Below are positions 33,901 to 45,029 of a stretch of DNA of 64,000 nt, piece by piece. Where the stretch lies: assembly GCA_027943335.1 (NCBI GenBank), contig BSBK01000873.1, forward strand, positions 1,252,001 through 1,316,000, read 5' to 3'. The notes under the pieces are model-generated. The model did not search any database. It worked only from the letters and a program-made list of their open reading frames with translations, and had not been told where the DNA came from. A program made the translations under genes and the position numbers. The first letter of the stretch is position 1. Each line of letters begins with the position of its first letter. This stretch comes from Chamaecyparis obtusa (lineage: Eukaryota; Streptophyta; Pinopsida; Cupressales; Cupressaceae).

Positions 33901-34968
33901 GACTTCTATTGCGTGCATGGTAATCCATAAATTGTGCCAAGCTATTGCACTTGAATAATCATTGTAGACATGGAATAATGGGAATATGCTGAAGAACCTT
34001 GCGAGGCACTTTTTTTGTTATTCGATCTGATTGATATCTACTAATATGATAAATAGGGCATTCTATTGCAAATTCATGCTATTTATGATATATAATATGA
34101 TCATTCAAACATGCATGTATTGTTTGATACTCCATTCCAATATCTTTCATAATGGCAGATAATTCTTAGTACGAGCAAGGTAGAATGTTTGATGGTGGTA
34201 ACAAACACTCACCTATCAACCTACGACCAAAAATATAATTTCTTAATTTAAAGAATATTAATTGCTACATGATTCAACCAATGTTAATTGTAAGGGAATT
34301 ATGACTAAAATAATGAAAAAAGATGACATACCTTAACATACGTGTCATTGCTACGTTGGATAAACTATTCATAACCTTCAAGTTCACCAACAACAATACA
34401 ATGGCAAGAAGAGTTATTTCAGAGCCTTCATATAGGGGCTCATGTGCCTTCTCAAGTATAGGTACATCAAGCTCTATGTCAACATCATCATCATCATCAT
34501 CATATTGATCATCGTGATCATCTTGATCATCGTGATCTTCTTCATCATCGTGGTCTTCTTCCATGGTATCATTACCTTCTACTTCTATATTCACACCTCC
34601 ATGTTCCCTCATTTGGAAATCCACATTCTCCGGATTGTCATGGTCCATAACATGAAACTCAGGGATGTTGACCTATATGAAAATGATGATCTTATATTAA
34701 CCATGACCATGATGTCATCATCAAATCATGTCTTATGTATTTTATAAATTATTAAAATACATACCAATGGATGAAATGCATTTCCCCCTTCAATGTGACC
34801 ATGTTGCCTACAATTTTCCTCAGCTGTTTTGATTAGATATCTTCGAGTCTTTAAGCCCTTACAAATTTTGCAAGGACAATAACATTTTCCATCACCTTTT
34901 CTTTTTAAGTTAGACCATAGTCTAGCAATTGTCTCCCTATTTTTTTGTGCGTTGATATCATCAGACAT
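30928..34968 (-). pseudogene. CACTA transposase, tnp2 type (with DUF4218 and DUF4216)
   Basis: N-terminal transposase-associated zinc-finger part at 34,968-34,765 (KCYCPCKICKG). A second exon, 34,672-34,332, has an acidic DDEEDHDDQDDHDD run and ends LYEGSEITLLAIVLLL. The tnp2 core follows (34,220-33,661: IIPCLQ, HFKEEPRNLKLSLAADGVNP; 33,563-33,384: DINVYIEPLIDELMVLW; 33,293-33,057: LACPVCGP; 32,966-32,531: LFDPMHIGKNV). DUF4218 lies at 32,426-31,935 (EIELCGPIPTRSMWMVERHL) and DUF4216 at 31,850-31,120 (YYHGHKFRIKKLD, FKVVLFVDKWYRLRLN). Exon borders are GT-AG and in phase up to 32,640, where a frameshift occurs. Another is near 31,255. Several stops are present. The end is an Asp/His-rich tail. 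It would cut and join the element's ends. Defective here. Confidence 0.88.
30932..31095 (-). repeat. GAT/CAT trinucleotide tract coding the Asp/His tail of tnp2
   Basis: Plus-strand (CAT)n and (GATCAT)n interrupted by ACC. On the minus strand it encodes an acidic Asp/His/Gly tail ending DDDDDDQ and a TGA at 30,930-30,928. A similar, shorter tract at 34,480-34,560 encodes the acidic run near the N-terminus. Confidence 0.85.
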
Positions 34969-35049
34969 GGTCTTTCTTGAATGGAATGACTCGTTGGTGG
35001 AAGAAGGATGATTTGTTTGCAACCTGTAGATACAAATCGTTACTAAACA

Positions 35050-35280
35050 ACCATTTTCTCAACTATAATTTTCTCAATGCAAAGGGACATTTATCATACC
35101 AAATCAAAGTTTACAAATGGATGGTTCTGATGCTTTGCCATTACAATAGCAATAGAGGGTGTATAGATAGAAAAATAGTTGTAAAGAGTAGATTTAAAAA
35201 AATTTAATTAGGTAAATAACTAGGGAAACTGAACAACATTGTAGGATCATATGAATACAAGCATGGATTTTTTTATTTCA
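35050..35280. other. 5' flank of the transposase gene, no gene
   Basis: AT-rich, no coding potential. It should contain the tnp2 promoter, but no clear TATA box or subterminal repeat could be assigned. Confidence 0.35.
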
Positions 35281-35284
35281 TTGT

Positions 35285-37785
35285 TAACCTTATGTTTGAC
35301 ATGTGGTGGTAACTTTCTCATTGTAGTGATGAATCTATTGTTTAAATCAACTACACATGAATATGAGACAGACAATGAGGATGCACAAACACAAATGATT
35401 CATATGTTTCAGGGTACAAAAATCTCCTAGATAGACAAAGGGTCCACAAACAGTTGAAGGATCCTATGCCACAACTATTCTTACTGAGAGAAATATGATA
35501 TGAAAATCTCACAACTAGATATAGTTGCCCCAAGCAGGCAGTTTGCATAATTGGACAAGTTGAAAGGTGCCATGAAGAACCTATAATATAAAGTTGTGAT
35601 TCTCTAGTTGGGACAGTCATCACACTATTTAGAAGAAATATGAAGAAATATGAATATGAAGAAATAGTACTACTATCTAGGATATTTTTGTACCATTCTT
35701 TGGCACTTTCTTTTAAGAAATTCACAAACAATTTTATCATGGCATACTCATTGTTTGTCTCATATTCATGTGCAGTATTGTCAAACATATTGAGCACTTT
35801 AAATAAATAATACAATGGAAAAGAAAGAGAAAATAGCTTTAAATCAAATTTTTAATTCAGTAATTTTTTTTAAATGCCAAGTTACTGGCTAATTCTTTTA
35901 ACCAAAACCAAAACCAAATCCAAATCCAAGTGTAAGTCAAAAATCAGCTTGCCAAGTACTCACCAAATCAATATATCTTTTTATTTGAATGTCAATTTTT
36001 ACTGTCTAAAAAAAACTATACATGCACACCTATGATTCTCTAACATCATTCTAACATCATTCTAAACTCTTCTATACTCTACCCATATCCATTCCAATCC
36101 ATTGATCCGGCCAATCCATTCATACTTCTACACAAACAAATTAACTCACCAAAATGCTGTCATTCTGGGACAGTCATTATAGGGACAATGACCAATCTTT
36201 CAATCAAATGCACCTTATGTTTGATGTGTGGTGGTAAATTTCTCTATTGTTTAAATCAACTACACATGAATATGAGACAGACAATGAGGATGCACAAACA
36301 TGAATGATTCATATGTTTCAAGGTACATTAGGAACAATAGATTCCAAGTGGAGATGCATTAGGAACCTTATTGCCGTTCACTAAGATGTAACACTGAGGG
36401 AACGATGATAGTTGGTTGGAATGGTTATGTTAGGAAGTTATGGGATGGTTATGTTCCCTGTTAGTTGGAATGGTTATGTTATGAATGGTCATAGGGAGTC
36501 TCTGTTACAAAATAGTGAGAATAGACTGGTGTATGTTTTGGTGAATGAAAAGACAATAAAACTTTATTGTTCTTTGCAATTCGATGACTATTTGAAACTC
36601 TATTCATTTTGTTATACTTGTTAATTTTATGAAACTTAATGCTTTTTTCTCCTTTGTTTTGCAAGGTGAATTGGAGGAGAAGCTAGGAAGGCGAGGAAAT
36701 GATGGTGAAGTTAAGCTCAAGATTTCAAGCTTGAGGACTTCAAGTTTTTGTACCATTCTTTGGCACTTTCTTTTAAGGAATTCACAAACAATTTTATCAT
36801 GGCATACTCATTGTCTGTCTCATATTCATGTGTAGTATTGTCAAACATATTGAGCACTTTAAATAAAGAATACAATGGAAAAGAAAGAGAAAATAGCTTT
36901 AAATCAAATTTTTAATTCAGTATTTTTTTAAAATGCCAAGTTATTGGCTAATTCTTTAAACCAAAAACCAAATCCAACTCCAAGTGTAAGTCAAAAATCA
37001 GCTTGCCAAGTACTCATCAAATCAATATATCTTTTTATTTGAATGTCAATTTTTACTATCTAAAAAAACTATACATGCACACCTATATTGATTCTCTAAC
37101 ATCATTCTAAACTCTTCTATACTCTGCCCATATCCATTCCAATCCATTGATCTGGCCAATCCATTCATACTTCTACACAAACAAATTAACTCACCAAAAT
37201 GCTATCATTCTGGGATAGTCATTATAGGGACAATGACCAATCTTTCAATCAAATGCACCTTATGTTTGATGTGTGGTGGTAACTTTCTCTATTGTTTAAA
37301 TCAACTACACATGAATATGAGATAGACAATGAGGATGCACAAACAAGAATGATTCATATGTTTCAAGGTACATTAGGAACAATAGATTCCAAGTGGAGAT
37401 GCATTAGGAACCTTATTGCCAGTCACTGAGATGTAACACTGAGGGAATGATGATAGTTGGTTGGAATGGTTATGTTAGGAAGTTATGGGATGGTTATGTT
37501 CCCTGTTAGTTGGAATGGTCATAGGGAGTCTCTATTACAAAATAGTGAGAACAGACTGGTGTATGTTTTGGTGAATGAAAAGACAGTAAAACTTTATTAT
37601 TCTCTACAATTCGATGACTATTTGAAACTCTATTCATTTTGTTATACTTGTCAATTTTATGAAACTTAATGTTTTTTTCTCCTTTGTTTTGCAAGGTGAA
37701 TTGGAGGAGAAGCTAGGAGAAGCTAGGAAGGTGAGGAAATGATGGTGAAGTTAAGCTCAAGATTTCAAGCTCGAGGACTTCAAGT
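35285..37785. repeat. ~1.05-kb tandem duplication plus a partial third copy
   Basis: Unit 1 (about 35,690-36,744) and unit 2 (36,746-37,785) repeat each other at a spacing of ~1,050 bases, for example TTTGGCACTTTCTTTTAAG at 35,699 and 36,760. A third partial copy of one segment (TGTTTAAATCAACTACACATG) lies at 35,340. The first copy has about 17 extra bases (ATTGTAGTGATGAATCT) there. A gag-like fragment is part of the unit. Confidence 0.85.
35640..35815 (-). pseudogene. gag-like fragment (repeated at ~36,740-36,860)
   Basis: Minus strand: HEYETNNEYAMIKLFVNFLK followed by ESAKEWYKNILDSSTISSY. The KLF...LK..AKEWY...L..SSI pattern is the core of the retrotransposon gag family. Only about 50 residues remain and no pol is nearby. 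The second unit carries the same fragment, truncated after EWYKNL. Confidence 0.55.
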
Positions 37786-39470
37786 GAGAAGGAAAATTCA
37801 ACATCAAGAATATCAAAGTACAAATTCAAGGCAAAATGAAGATCGAGTTCATGAAGATGCGAGTGATTCAAGTCATAGCAATGAAAAAATTTCTAGGAAA
37901 GAAGATGAAGTTTTGAGAAGATGAAGCAATTTGGGAATATGCCATCACATTGGAGAGCTTGATAATGTTGAGTATCAAGAGATATTTTTCCTTCACCAAA
38001 AGATCGATCAAGTCTACAAGATAAAGATGTTGAAGTGACACCTAGTTCTCTTCAACCAATCAGAAAATTCCAGTTACAAACACATTCAATCAGATCACTC
38101 CAAGAATAGAATGTTGGTTATCAAAGAAGGAAAATAAAGATGTAACAGGAAATTGCATAATGGAATAAAGGACCGAATTCTCTGTATAGAGTTTTGGTTC
38201 TTCGATGTTTGTGATTCTCTGTTTTAAATTATCTAAATGATTGCATAGATGTAAGATGGATTAAGGTTGGATTTATGTTGTATTCAAAATGTTATTTTTT
38301 ATGCAGTTTAATTTCAAAGATATATATTAATTTCTAGATGAAACTCGGTTTTGAGAAAGCATTATTAAGGGAGTTTATTTTATTGATGAATGGGTTTTTG
38401 ACAATGATAATCAAGAACTATCGGCGGCTTATGTATCAAGTATTATAGAAGAAGTTTAATAGTTATTGAAATTAGTTTGTAACTAGTCCCAATAACAAAG
38501 GAAGGTTCATAATAGTATGGTGGGACTGTATGCATTTTAACTTCAAATTTTTTGTGGGTTTGTGCTTTAGACATTCTGGTTTAGAATGAAGATAGTTCTC
38601 TATTTTATTTGATTTTCGAATGGGATGTTGGAATGAATTTATGTGACGGAGAAGTGGAGTCAAAGGCTAAATCTTGTTCTTGAATATATATATTGAAATG
38701 ACTTAACAAAAAACCATTCACCAGTCTTTATAATTAGTCATCTTTAAAAAGGAGTAAAGGGGGTGAACCATCCATCTACATGTGTGTAGGTCTGCACTAC
38801 AAGAGGCCCATATGAAGATTAAGAACCATCAAATCTAGAAGCAGTGTGATCTCATCCAACATTGAGTGTTTGAGAAAATGAAACAAATGGTCTTTCCCTA
38901 CTTTTCATCCATCGACATCAAGTTTCAATGGAAGAAACGCAGGTCAAGACTAAATGCCCATGACAGGGTCGACTATAGGGTTTCCAAGTCAAACTGTCAA
39001 GGGGTTTTAATTCTTGCAGGTACAGTCCCAAGCTTTTATGAAATGTTACAGACCTATTACATGAATTCAAAAACCCTAAATGAAATACAAGTCAATCCAC
39101 AGAGATGTTCAACTCTCTCTAGTCGCAACTTGCCAAAACATGAATTAGAAACAAAACAATTTTGGTAATGAATAAGAATGAATTTCAGAACTATCAATCC
39201 AACAATCTACTTCGCCATAGACAGGGAGTCACAATCTACCTTGAGTGTTGAGTGCTAGATATGAAGTGTGCTCAATCTCATGGACCGCCAAATCTCTGGA
39301 ACTTTGTCTCCTGCAATCTGTGGTCTACACAATTTGAAATCCCTTTTCTCCATTCCTATATCCCTTTGCTCCGTTCGTATATCTCTTTACGCGCTACAAC
39401 CATAAAATGAAATCCTAATTTGCCCATAAAAATGAAATGAGTTGAAATGTTTTTTTTAAGGTTATATGGC
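37786..39470. other. Non-coding stretch, no gene recognised
   Basis: Short chance ORFs only (one on the plus strand at 38,866-39,168 has no recognisable motif). GCACTACAAGAGGCC at 38,808 resembles a CACTA tip by chance; see the rejected list. Poly-A and poly-T runs are common. Confidence 0.4.
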
Positions 39471-39471
39471 C

Positions 39472-39524
39472 GTGTTGGTCAAAATTTTGACACACATGGT
39501 ATTGGTCAAAATTTTGACCAACAC
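39472..39524. repeat. Perfect 20-bp inverted repeat (foldback)
   Basis: GTGTTGGTCAAAATTTTGAC at 39,472-39,491 pairs with its complement at 39,505-39,524 across a short loop. The core GGTCAAAATTTTGACC is itself palindromic. It lies ~110 bp inside the candidate right end of the CACTA-containing block, where subterminal inverted motifs are expected. Confidence 0.8.
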
Positions 39525-39634
39525 AGGCATGGATTAAAAAAAAAAACAAATTTTTCCTTCTATAATCGACCAACCTAAACCTTTTTAATTAATGGTCGAT
39601 AATTTTTGTAGAAAAATGATGTCAAATGTACTAG

Positions 39635-39679
39635 TGACTAAATTTAATTAAAATCATTAATCAAATTTAGGTGTCTACA
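39635..39679 (-). repeat. Family A LTR remnant (last 45 bp) of copy 2
   Basis: Identical in outline to 3,332-3,376, ending GGTGTCTACA, and followed by the same polypurine tract. It marks the 3' LTR end of a second family A element whose remaining LTR was lost or lies at 20,824-21,663. Confidence 0.8.
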
Positions 39680-40217
39680 TTTAGCCCCTCTTTGAGATGG
39701 TGTTACATAGTAGCATCATTTCAAATAAAATTAAAATATAGGGTTAGAAAGAAAATGGTTGAATTTGAAAAGGTGTCCTAGTCAATCAGAATAGTGACTA
39801 GGAGAAAGGATTGATGGGAGATAAGGATGATGATGCCCCCTCAAGACGATGGGTGGGTTGAAGAGAACATAGGTGTACTCTCAAAAGGGATAAGAGGATG
39901 CATGTAGGATGAGTGAATAAGCGGTTGGAGAGTTAAGAAGCTTGAGCTAGCACCTCCAAAATAGGAGATGTCATGTAGTGAACACTTATTTTGGTTTAGC
40001 ACTATTTAAGACCTGCCAAGGTTACTAGGAACTTAAGGCCTTGTCAAAGACATTGCATGAGATTGCCACAACAAACACAAAAAGATTTCCCCAGCATCAA
40101 ACATGAGTCCTGAAAGGCTCAAGGTGGAAATGATGCTGGGTAACCCACAAACAAGTGAGATTTCCCAAGTGTACTATGTAACCATAGAGGATTACATGTT
40201 GTAAATGCAAGAGTTAT

Positions 40218-41525
40218 TGTTAGGAATAGTCCCAAGAGATAACTGGGGGGGGGGGGGGGTGAATCATTTATCTATAAGATTCAATTCTTTATCCAATTAA
40301 GTATACTTAAACATAAAGCATAAACAAAATGAAAGAACACATGAACACAACACCAATATTTTGGTTATGGGGAAACCCAAATAGGTAAAAACCCCGATGG
40401 GACTTGATACCCACTAATATTCTGTACTAGTGTATAATGATCCTTGCTAGAAGATCCTTTACCCTGTTAGGAGTAGCTTTACAATATATTAAGTATAGTA
40501 GACCTCATCAAGGGTTAGACCCTATTAGGAGTCTTTTACAATTGTCCTTGTTAGGGGAGAGGACACACTATCTGAGAGCTCACTACTCAAAAGGGGTGAA
40601 GGCTACAACCTTTTGAATAACAGATACACACTATATCTAGATCTTGGTGAGCTACGCTTTGAACTGCTATCTTGATCAGTTCCAATGAATAGCATAAATA
40701 CTCTACTTGATCACATAGACCTTCTTCTGATGGTTCAACACTTCGCACACTCTGCTCTGCTCTGCTTAATCATCCATGAACCACACTCAAGCAATCACAA
40801 ATGACTGCCTATAAATATCTTTCCTCTAAATGATATAATCAAGTCAACTTGTTAGAACCACCTTGAAATCATATTAGAGAAACAATAACAAACTTCAACA
40901 AACATTATGTCAGCTCTATTATGGACGCAACATATTCTGGGACCTGTCTTGATAATATAAATGTAGACACATGCTACACACTGTCAGCTCTACTAAAACA
41001 ACTGGATCTTTCTCCACAAGCTGAATTAAATCATGCACTCTTAACAAAACATCAATAACTCATCTCTAAGCTTAAATCCAAGGGAGCATACCCTAAAGAT
41101 AGGTGCAACTGTGGAACCAATAAAATCTCTATTGGCTTTGCTGAATAAACACAGGAAACTACTCCTGGCGAATAGTGACTGCATAAATTTACTCGTGTTC
41201 ATCATCAGATCATGTGTACATGAACTTAACATCACTAAAATGTCTTCAACATATATCCAAGTGTGCAAGGCTCCATGTTAACTATACAGAAAACCATACA
41301 CAGAACACTGTCTCTTACTCTGTTAGGAACAATGCTGACATAAGCTGCTATATAACTGTCTGTACTAATAGTTAAACTCTGCACCAATGATATCATGCTG
41401 ATATCATGTCCATGCTACATATACTAAAAGCTTACTGCATAAGACTTCCACGCATGCTACTTTCCATATATTGTCATCAATGACAAACATACAGTCAGTA
41501 CTAGCCCGTTGGAAAATCTCCAACA
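40218..41525 (-). repeat. Copia 3' LTR (1,308 bp)
   Basis: Reads TGTTAGGAATAGTCCC on the plus strand and ends TCTCCAACA; its tips are inverted TGTT...AACA. Contains a G run at 40,246-40,259 that differs from the 5' LTR. Confidence 0.95.
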
Positions 41526-41541
41526 ATCTCCCCCTTTGGCA
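41526..41541 (-). other. Copia polypurine tract
   Basis: Minus strand reads CCAAAGGGGGAGATT directly before the LTR TGTTGGAGAT. A classic copia polypurine tract. Confidence 0.9.
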
Positions 41542-41880
41542 TTGATGGCAACATGTGGAATGAAAAACCACCACCAACCTAGATGAAAAATTCTTTTATA
41601 ACATTCTCCATTTCCTCTTCAAAACTCCCCCAAAGATGAATCCTTCATCTGCTGTAATATTTTCTAACATTCTCCATTTCCTCAACTGAACTACTATCAC
41701 AACTGAATACTACTCCCCCTAAGTATATTACTTTTTCTATTTTTCATGACTCTATATATTACTCCTCCTTTGACATCAATGGAAAAGTGTGCCATTCATC
41801 TTAAGCACCAGTACTACTCCTTAGGTAGAGTAGTCAACCTTCCATCAGTCCCTAAGGACTGATGCTTTTCCTTCTTTCTT
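41542..41880 (-). other. Copia 3' untranslated spacer
   Basis: Non-coding, with two more pyrimidine-rich boxes on the plus strand (CTCCCCCTAAG near 41,713 and CTCCTCCTTTGACATCA near 41,763). Similar boxes occur at 58,712 and 58,788 in the right-hand element, indicating kinship of the two copia elements. Confidence 0.6.
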
Positions 41881-42599
41881 CTAAGAAGAATTAGGGAAGG
41901 GAATTACTCCCAACTGCTCCCTGAGATACTCAAAAGTATCCTTAGGCAAGGGCTTTGTGATTATGTCTGCCAAATGATCTTTAGTACTCACATAGTCCAT
42001 CTTGACTTCTTTCTTTGCCACTTTCTCTCTTAGGAAGTGATACTTTATCTCAATGTGCTTTGTCTTTGCATGCATCATGGGGTTCTTCGACATATTGATA
42101 GTGCTAGTATTATCATAGTGAATAACAATAGGATAATCAATATGAATTCCAAAATCTTTTATCATCTGCTTGATCCACACAATTGTAGAAAAATTCAAGG
42201 CTGCTGCAACATACTCTGCTTCTGCTGTTGACTGAGAAATACAATTTTGTTTCTTGCTTGTCCAAGTGACAATTCTATGACCAATAAACACTGTTCCTCC
42301 TAATGTACTCTTCTTGTCATCAACACATCCTGCCCAATCTGCATTAGTGTTCACATGAAGCTCAACATTTTCTGAATTAGGATACCATAGACCATAGTCT
42401 ATAGTGCCTTGTAAGTATTTGAATATCCTCTTTACTACCATGAGGTGACTTTGCTTAGGCTTTGCTACAAATCTTCCAACTATGCCAACTACATTTGAAA
42501 TATCAAGTCTAGTCTGAGTAAGACAAATCAGTTTTCCAATCATAGACTTATACAATGTTATATCAACTACTGGTGAGTCATCTTCCTTTGTAAGCTTGC
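41881..42599 (-). pseudogene. Copia RNase H
   Basis: RNase H signatures: NADWAGCVDDKKSTLGGTVF, QSTAEAEYVAAALNFSTIVW, HYDNTSTINMSKNPMMHAKT and HIEIKYHFLREKV. No stop occurs in this segment; it is part of the longest open stretch of the element (291 codons). Confidence 0.93.
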
Positions 42600-44080
42600 A
42601 TCCAGTAATCATAGGTGACCCTACTAGCTTGCAATCATCCATTTTGAATTTATTTAATATTTCTTTCACATACTTGGACTGATTAATGAATATACCTTTC
42701 TCTATTTTCTGCACATTCAATCCTAAAAAGTACTCGATAGGACTAATCATACTCATCTCAAACTCATTCTACATCTCCTTAGAAAATTCAACACTAAGTT
42801 TGTCATTACCTCCAAAGATAATGTCATCAATGAATATAGCTACAAGTAACAAACATTCAGATGTCTCTCTAATGAATAGATTACAATTTGCTGCTCCTTT
42901 CTTGAATCAAATCTTTGTTAAGTATCCATCTAGTCTCTCATACCATGCTCTACAGGCTTGCTTAAGTCCATAGAGAGCTTTCTTTAGTCTGCATACCATA
43001 TCAGGTCTATCTAATAAGGTGAATCCTTCTGGTTTCTCAATGTATACTTCTTCTTTTAGATCTCCATTCAAGAATGTTGACTTGACATCCATCTGATAAA
43101 CTTTTAAGTTTTTAACTGTAGCATAAGCTAGAAACAACTTAATATCTTCTAATATGCTCACAGGTGCAAATGTGTCTGAATAGTCAATGCCTTCTCTTTG
43201 CACATATCCTTTACATACTAATCTTGCTTTGTTTCTTACTACTGTACAATCTTCATTCATCATGTTTCTGAATATCTACTTAGTTCCAATCACATTCTTA
43301 TCACTAGGTCTTGGGACCAGTTCCCAAGTGTCATTCTTAATAATCTGATCAAGTTCTTCTTTCATAGCATCATGGAAATCTGAATCATTACAAGCATCTT
43401 CAACACTTAAAGGTTCAATCTGAGATAGTAAACATACCGCATCACTGGTAGCTGAGTTCTTAGCTTGTGATCTTGTTAAGACTTTTCTACTCTGATCTCC
43501 AATGATGTCTTTCTTGGAATGGTTTCTAGATGTAAAATTTGGAAATTTAGTTGATGCAGGCTCATAAACCTTAGGAGTTTCTTCTTCACTTGTCTTAGGG
43601 TCATTGAATAACACATCAATGCTGTCAAACATTTATTCAATAACTATCTCACTAGTGGAGGGTCTGGGTTCTTCTTCAATCATGGGTGAGTAATCATGAT
43701 ATCTTTCTTGAATCATAAAATTTTCATCAATCTTAACATGAGCACTTTCAATGATATTTTTCAATCTTAAATTGAAACATCTATAAGCTTTAATTTTAGT
43801 AGAGTAACCAAGAAAAATACCTTCATCACTTCTTGCATCAAACTTGCCTACTGCTTCATCCCTCTTGATGTAGCACTTGCTTCCAAAGATTCTAAAGTAT
43901 TTTACTATGGGAACATTACCAAACCATAGCTCATATGGTGTTTTGTTAGCACCAGGCCTTAACTAAATTCTATTGATGGTGTAGACTGCTATATTGACTA
44001 CATCTCTCTAATAGGTGTGTGTAACTTTTCCTTCTATCATGATGGTGCGCGCTGTATCCAGAATGATCCTATTCCTTCTC
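42600..44080 (-). pseudogene. Copia integrase C-terminus and reverse transcriptase
   Basis: From the integrase end (ELWFGNVPIVKYFRIFGSK) through a Ser/Thr-rich linker to RT: DAMKEELDQIIKNDTWELV, ARLVCKGYVQREGIDYSDTF, QMDVKSTFLNGDLKEEVYIE, ALYGLKQACRAWYERLD and the catalytic FIDDIIFGGND. Stops include GTK-stop-IFRN at about 43,270, where the family has Trp (TGG to TAG). Confidence 0.93.
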
Positions 44081-44081
44081 T

Positions 44082-45023
44082 CTACAATTCCATTCTGCTG
44101 AGGGGTTCTAGGTGCACTTGTCTCTTTATGCCATGTTCTTCACAGTACTCATAAAATCTATCAGAGGTGAATTCTCCTCCTCTATCTGATCTCAAACATT
44201 TTATCTTTAATCCAAATTCATTCTCAACCTTAGCTTTGAATATTTTGAACTTACCAAATGCTTCTGACTTATCTTTCAAGAACGCAACCCACATCATCCT
44301 AGTATAATCATCAACAAACAAAATGAAATACCTTTCACCATAGTATGATCTTGTTTGAGTTGGACCACATAGGTCTGTATGAATCAGATCCAACTTGTTC
44401 TCTACTGAATTGTGCTTGCTCCTAAATGAATTCCTCACATGTTTTCCCATCACACATTCCCTACATAGAGTATCAACTGGCTTTTCTATGCTAGCTAGAT
44501 CTCTTACTGCCTTAACATTTCTTATCTTTACTATGTTATCAAAATTGATATGACATAGTCTTTTATGCCACAACCAATTGTCATCAACTTTAGCAACAAA
44601 ACAACTTGCTTCTGAATTGAGCTGAAAAACATTACCTCTTGTCTTTGAGCCTGATGCAATCATAACACCATCCTTGTTAATGATGCATTTGTCATCTTTG
44701 AACTCCAACTGATATCCTTTTCCAAGTAACTGTCCAACACTGAGAAGGTTATGTTTCAAACCATCAACATAGAGAACATCATCAGTACTATTCTTACCAT
44801 CCAAGGTGATGGCTCCTCTACCAACTATTAGTTTAGGAGTGTTGTCACCAAATCTGACCATACCACCATTGTATTTGTCCAGATGAACAAATCTTCCTTT
44901 ATCACCTATCATGTGTTGTGAACAACCACTATCTATAATCCAGTTTGTCCTTATATCTGCTTGGGAAATCAATGCAAGCTCTTGTTTCTCTTTTACATCT
45001 TTATGTTCTGTCTTATTATTCAT
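44082..45023 (-). pseudogene. Copia protease and integrase (first part)
   Basis: IIDSGCSQHM is the aspartic protease site (DSG). The GAG-pre-integrase zinc domain follows with LWHKRLCHINFDNIV and TLCRECVMGKH. The integrase core has DLIHTDLCGPTQTRSYYG, the family's FVDDYTRMMWV, and the second Asp in LRSDRGGEF. A missing base near 44,095 throws the frame before the Glu motif, which continues in the next frame as TPQQNGIVERRN. Confidence 0.92.
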
Positions 45024-45029
45024 TTTGTC

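Larger units (their letters stand above)
26400..35340 (-). mobile_element. CACTA (En/Spm) transposon, core region
   Basis: Two genes on the minus strand, both spliced: a tnp2 transposase gene (30,928-34,968), then a second gene with a Transposase_24-like domain (26,706-30,560). That order and content is the standard CACTA layout. The exact ends are not certain. The right tip may be CTAGTG at 39,636 (read inward CACTAGTACATTTGAC), next to the family A LTR remnant; a matching left tip was not found. I therefore give only the core limits. Confidence 0.8.

Noticed and set aside
35329..35338. ATTGTAGTG as the right CACTA tip
   Set aside because: The sequence on its left continues into a repeat unit shared with 36,208 and 37,256, so no element boundary exists there.
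38806..38822. GCACTACAAGAGGCC resembling a CACTA tip
   Set aside because: The orientation is that of a left end, but the transposon genes lie to its left, and no partner or 3-bp duplication was found.
38866..39168. 100-codon plus-strand ORF
   Set aside because: No family motif and no conserved repeat partner; judged chance.
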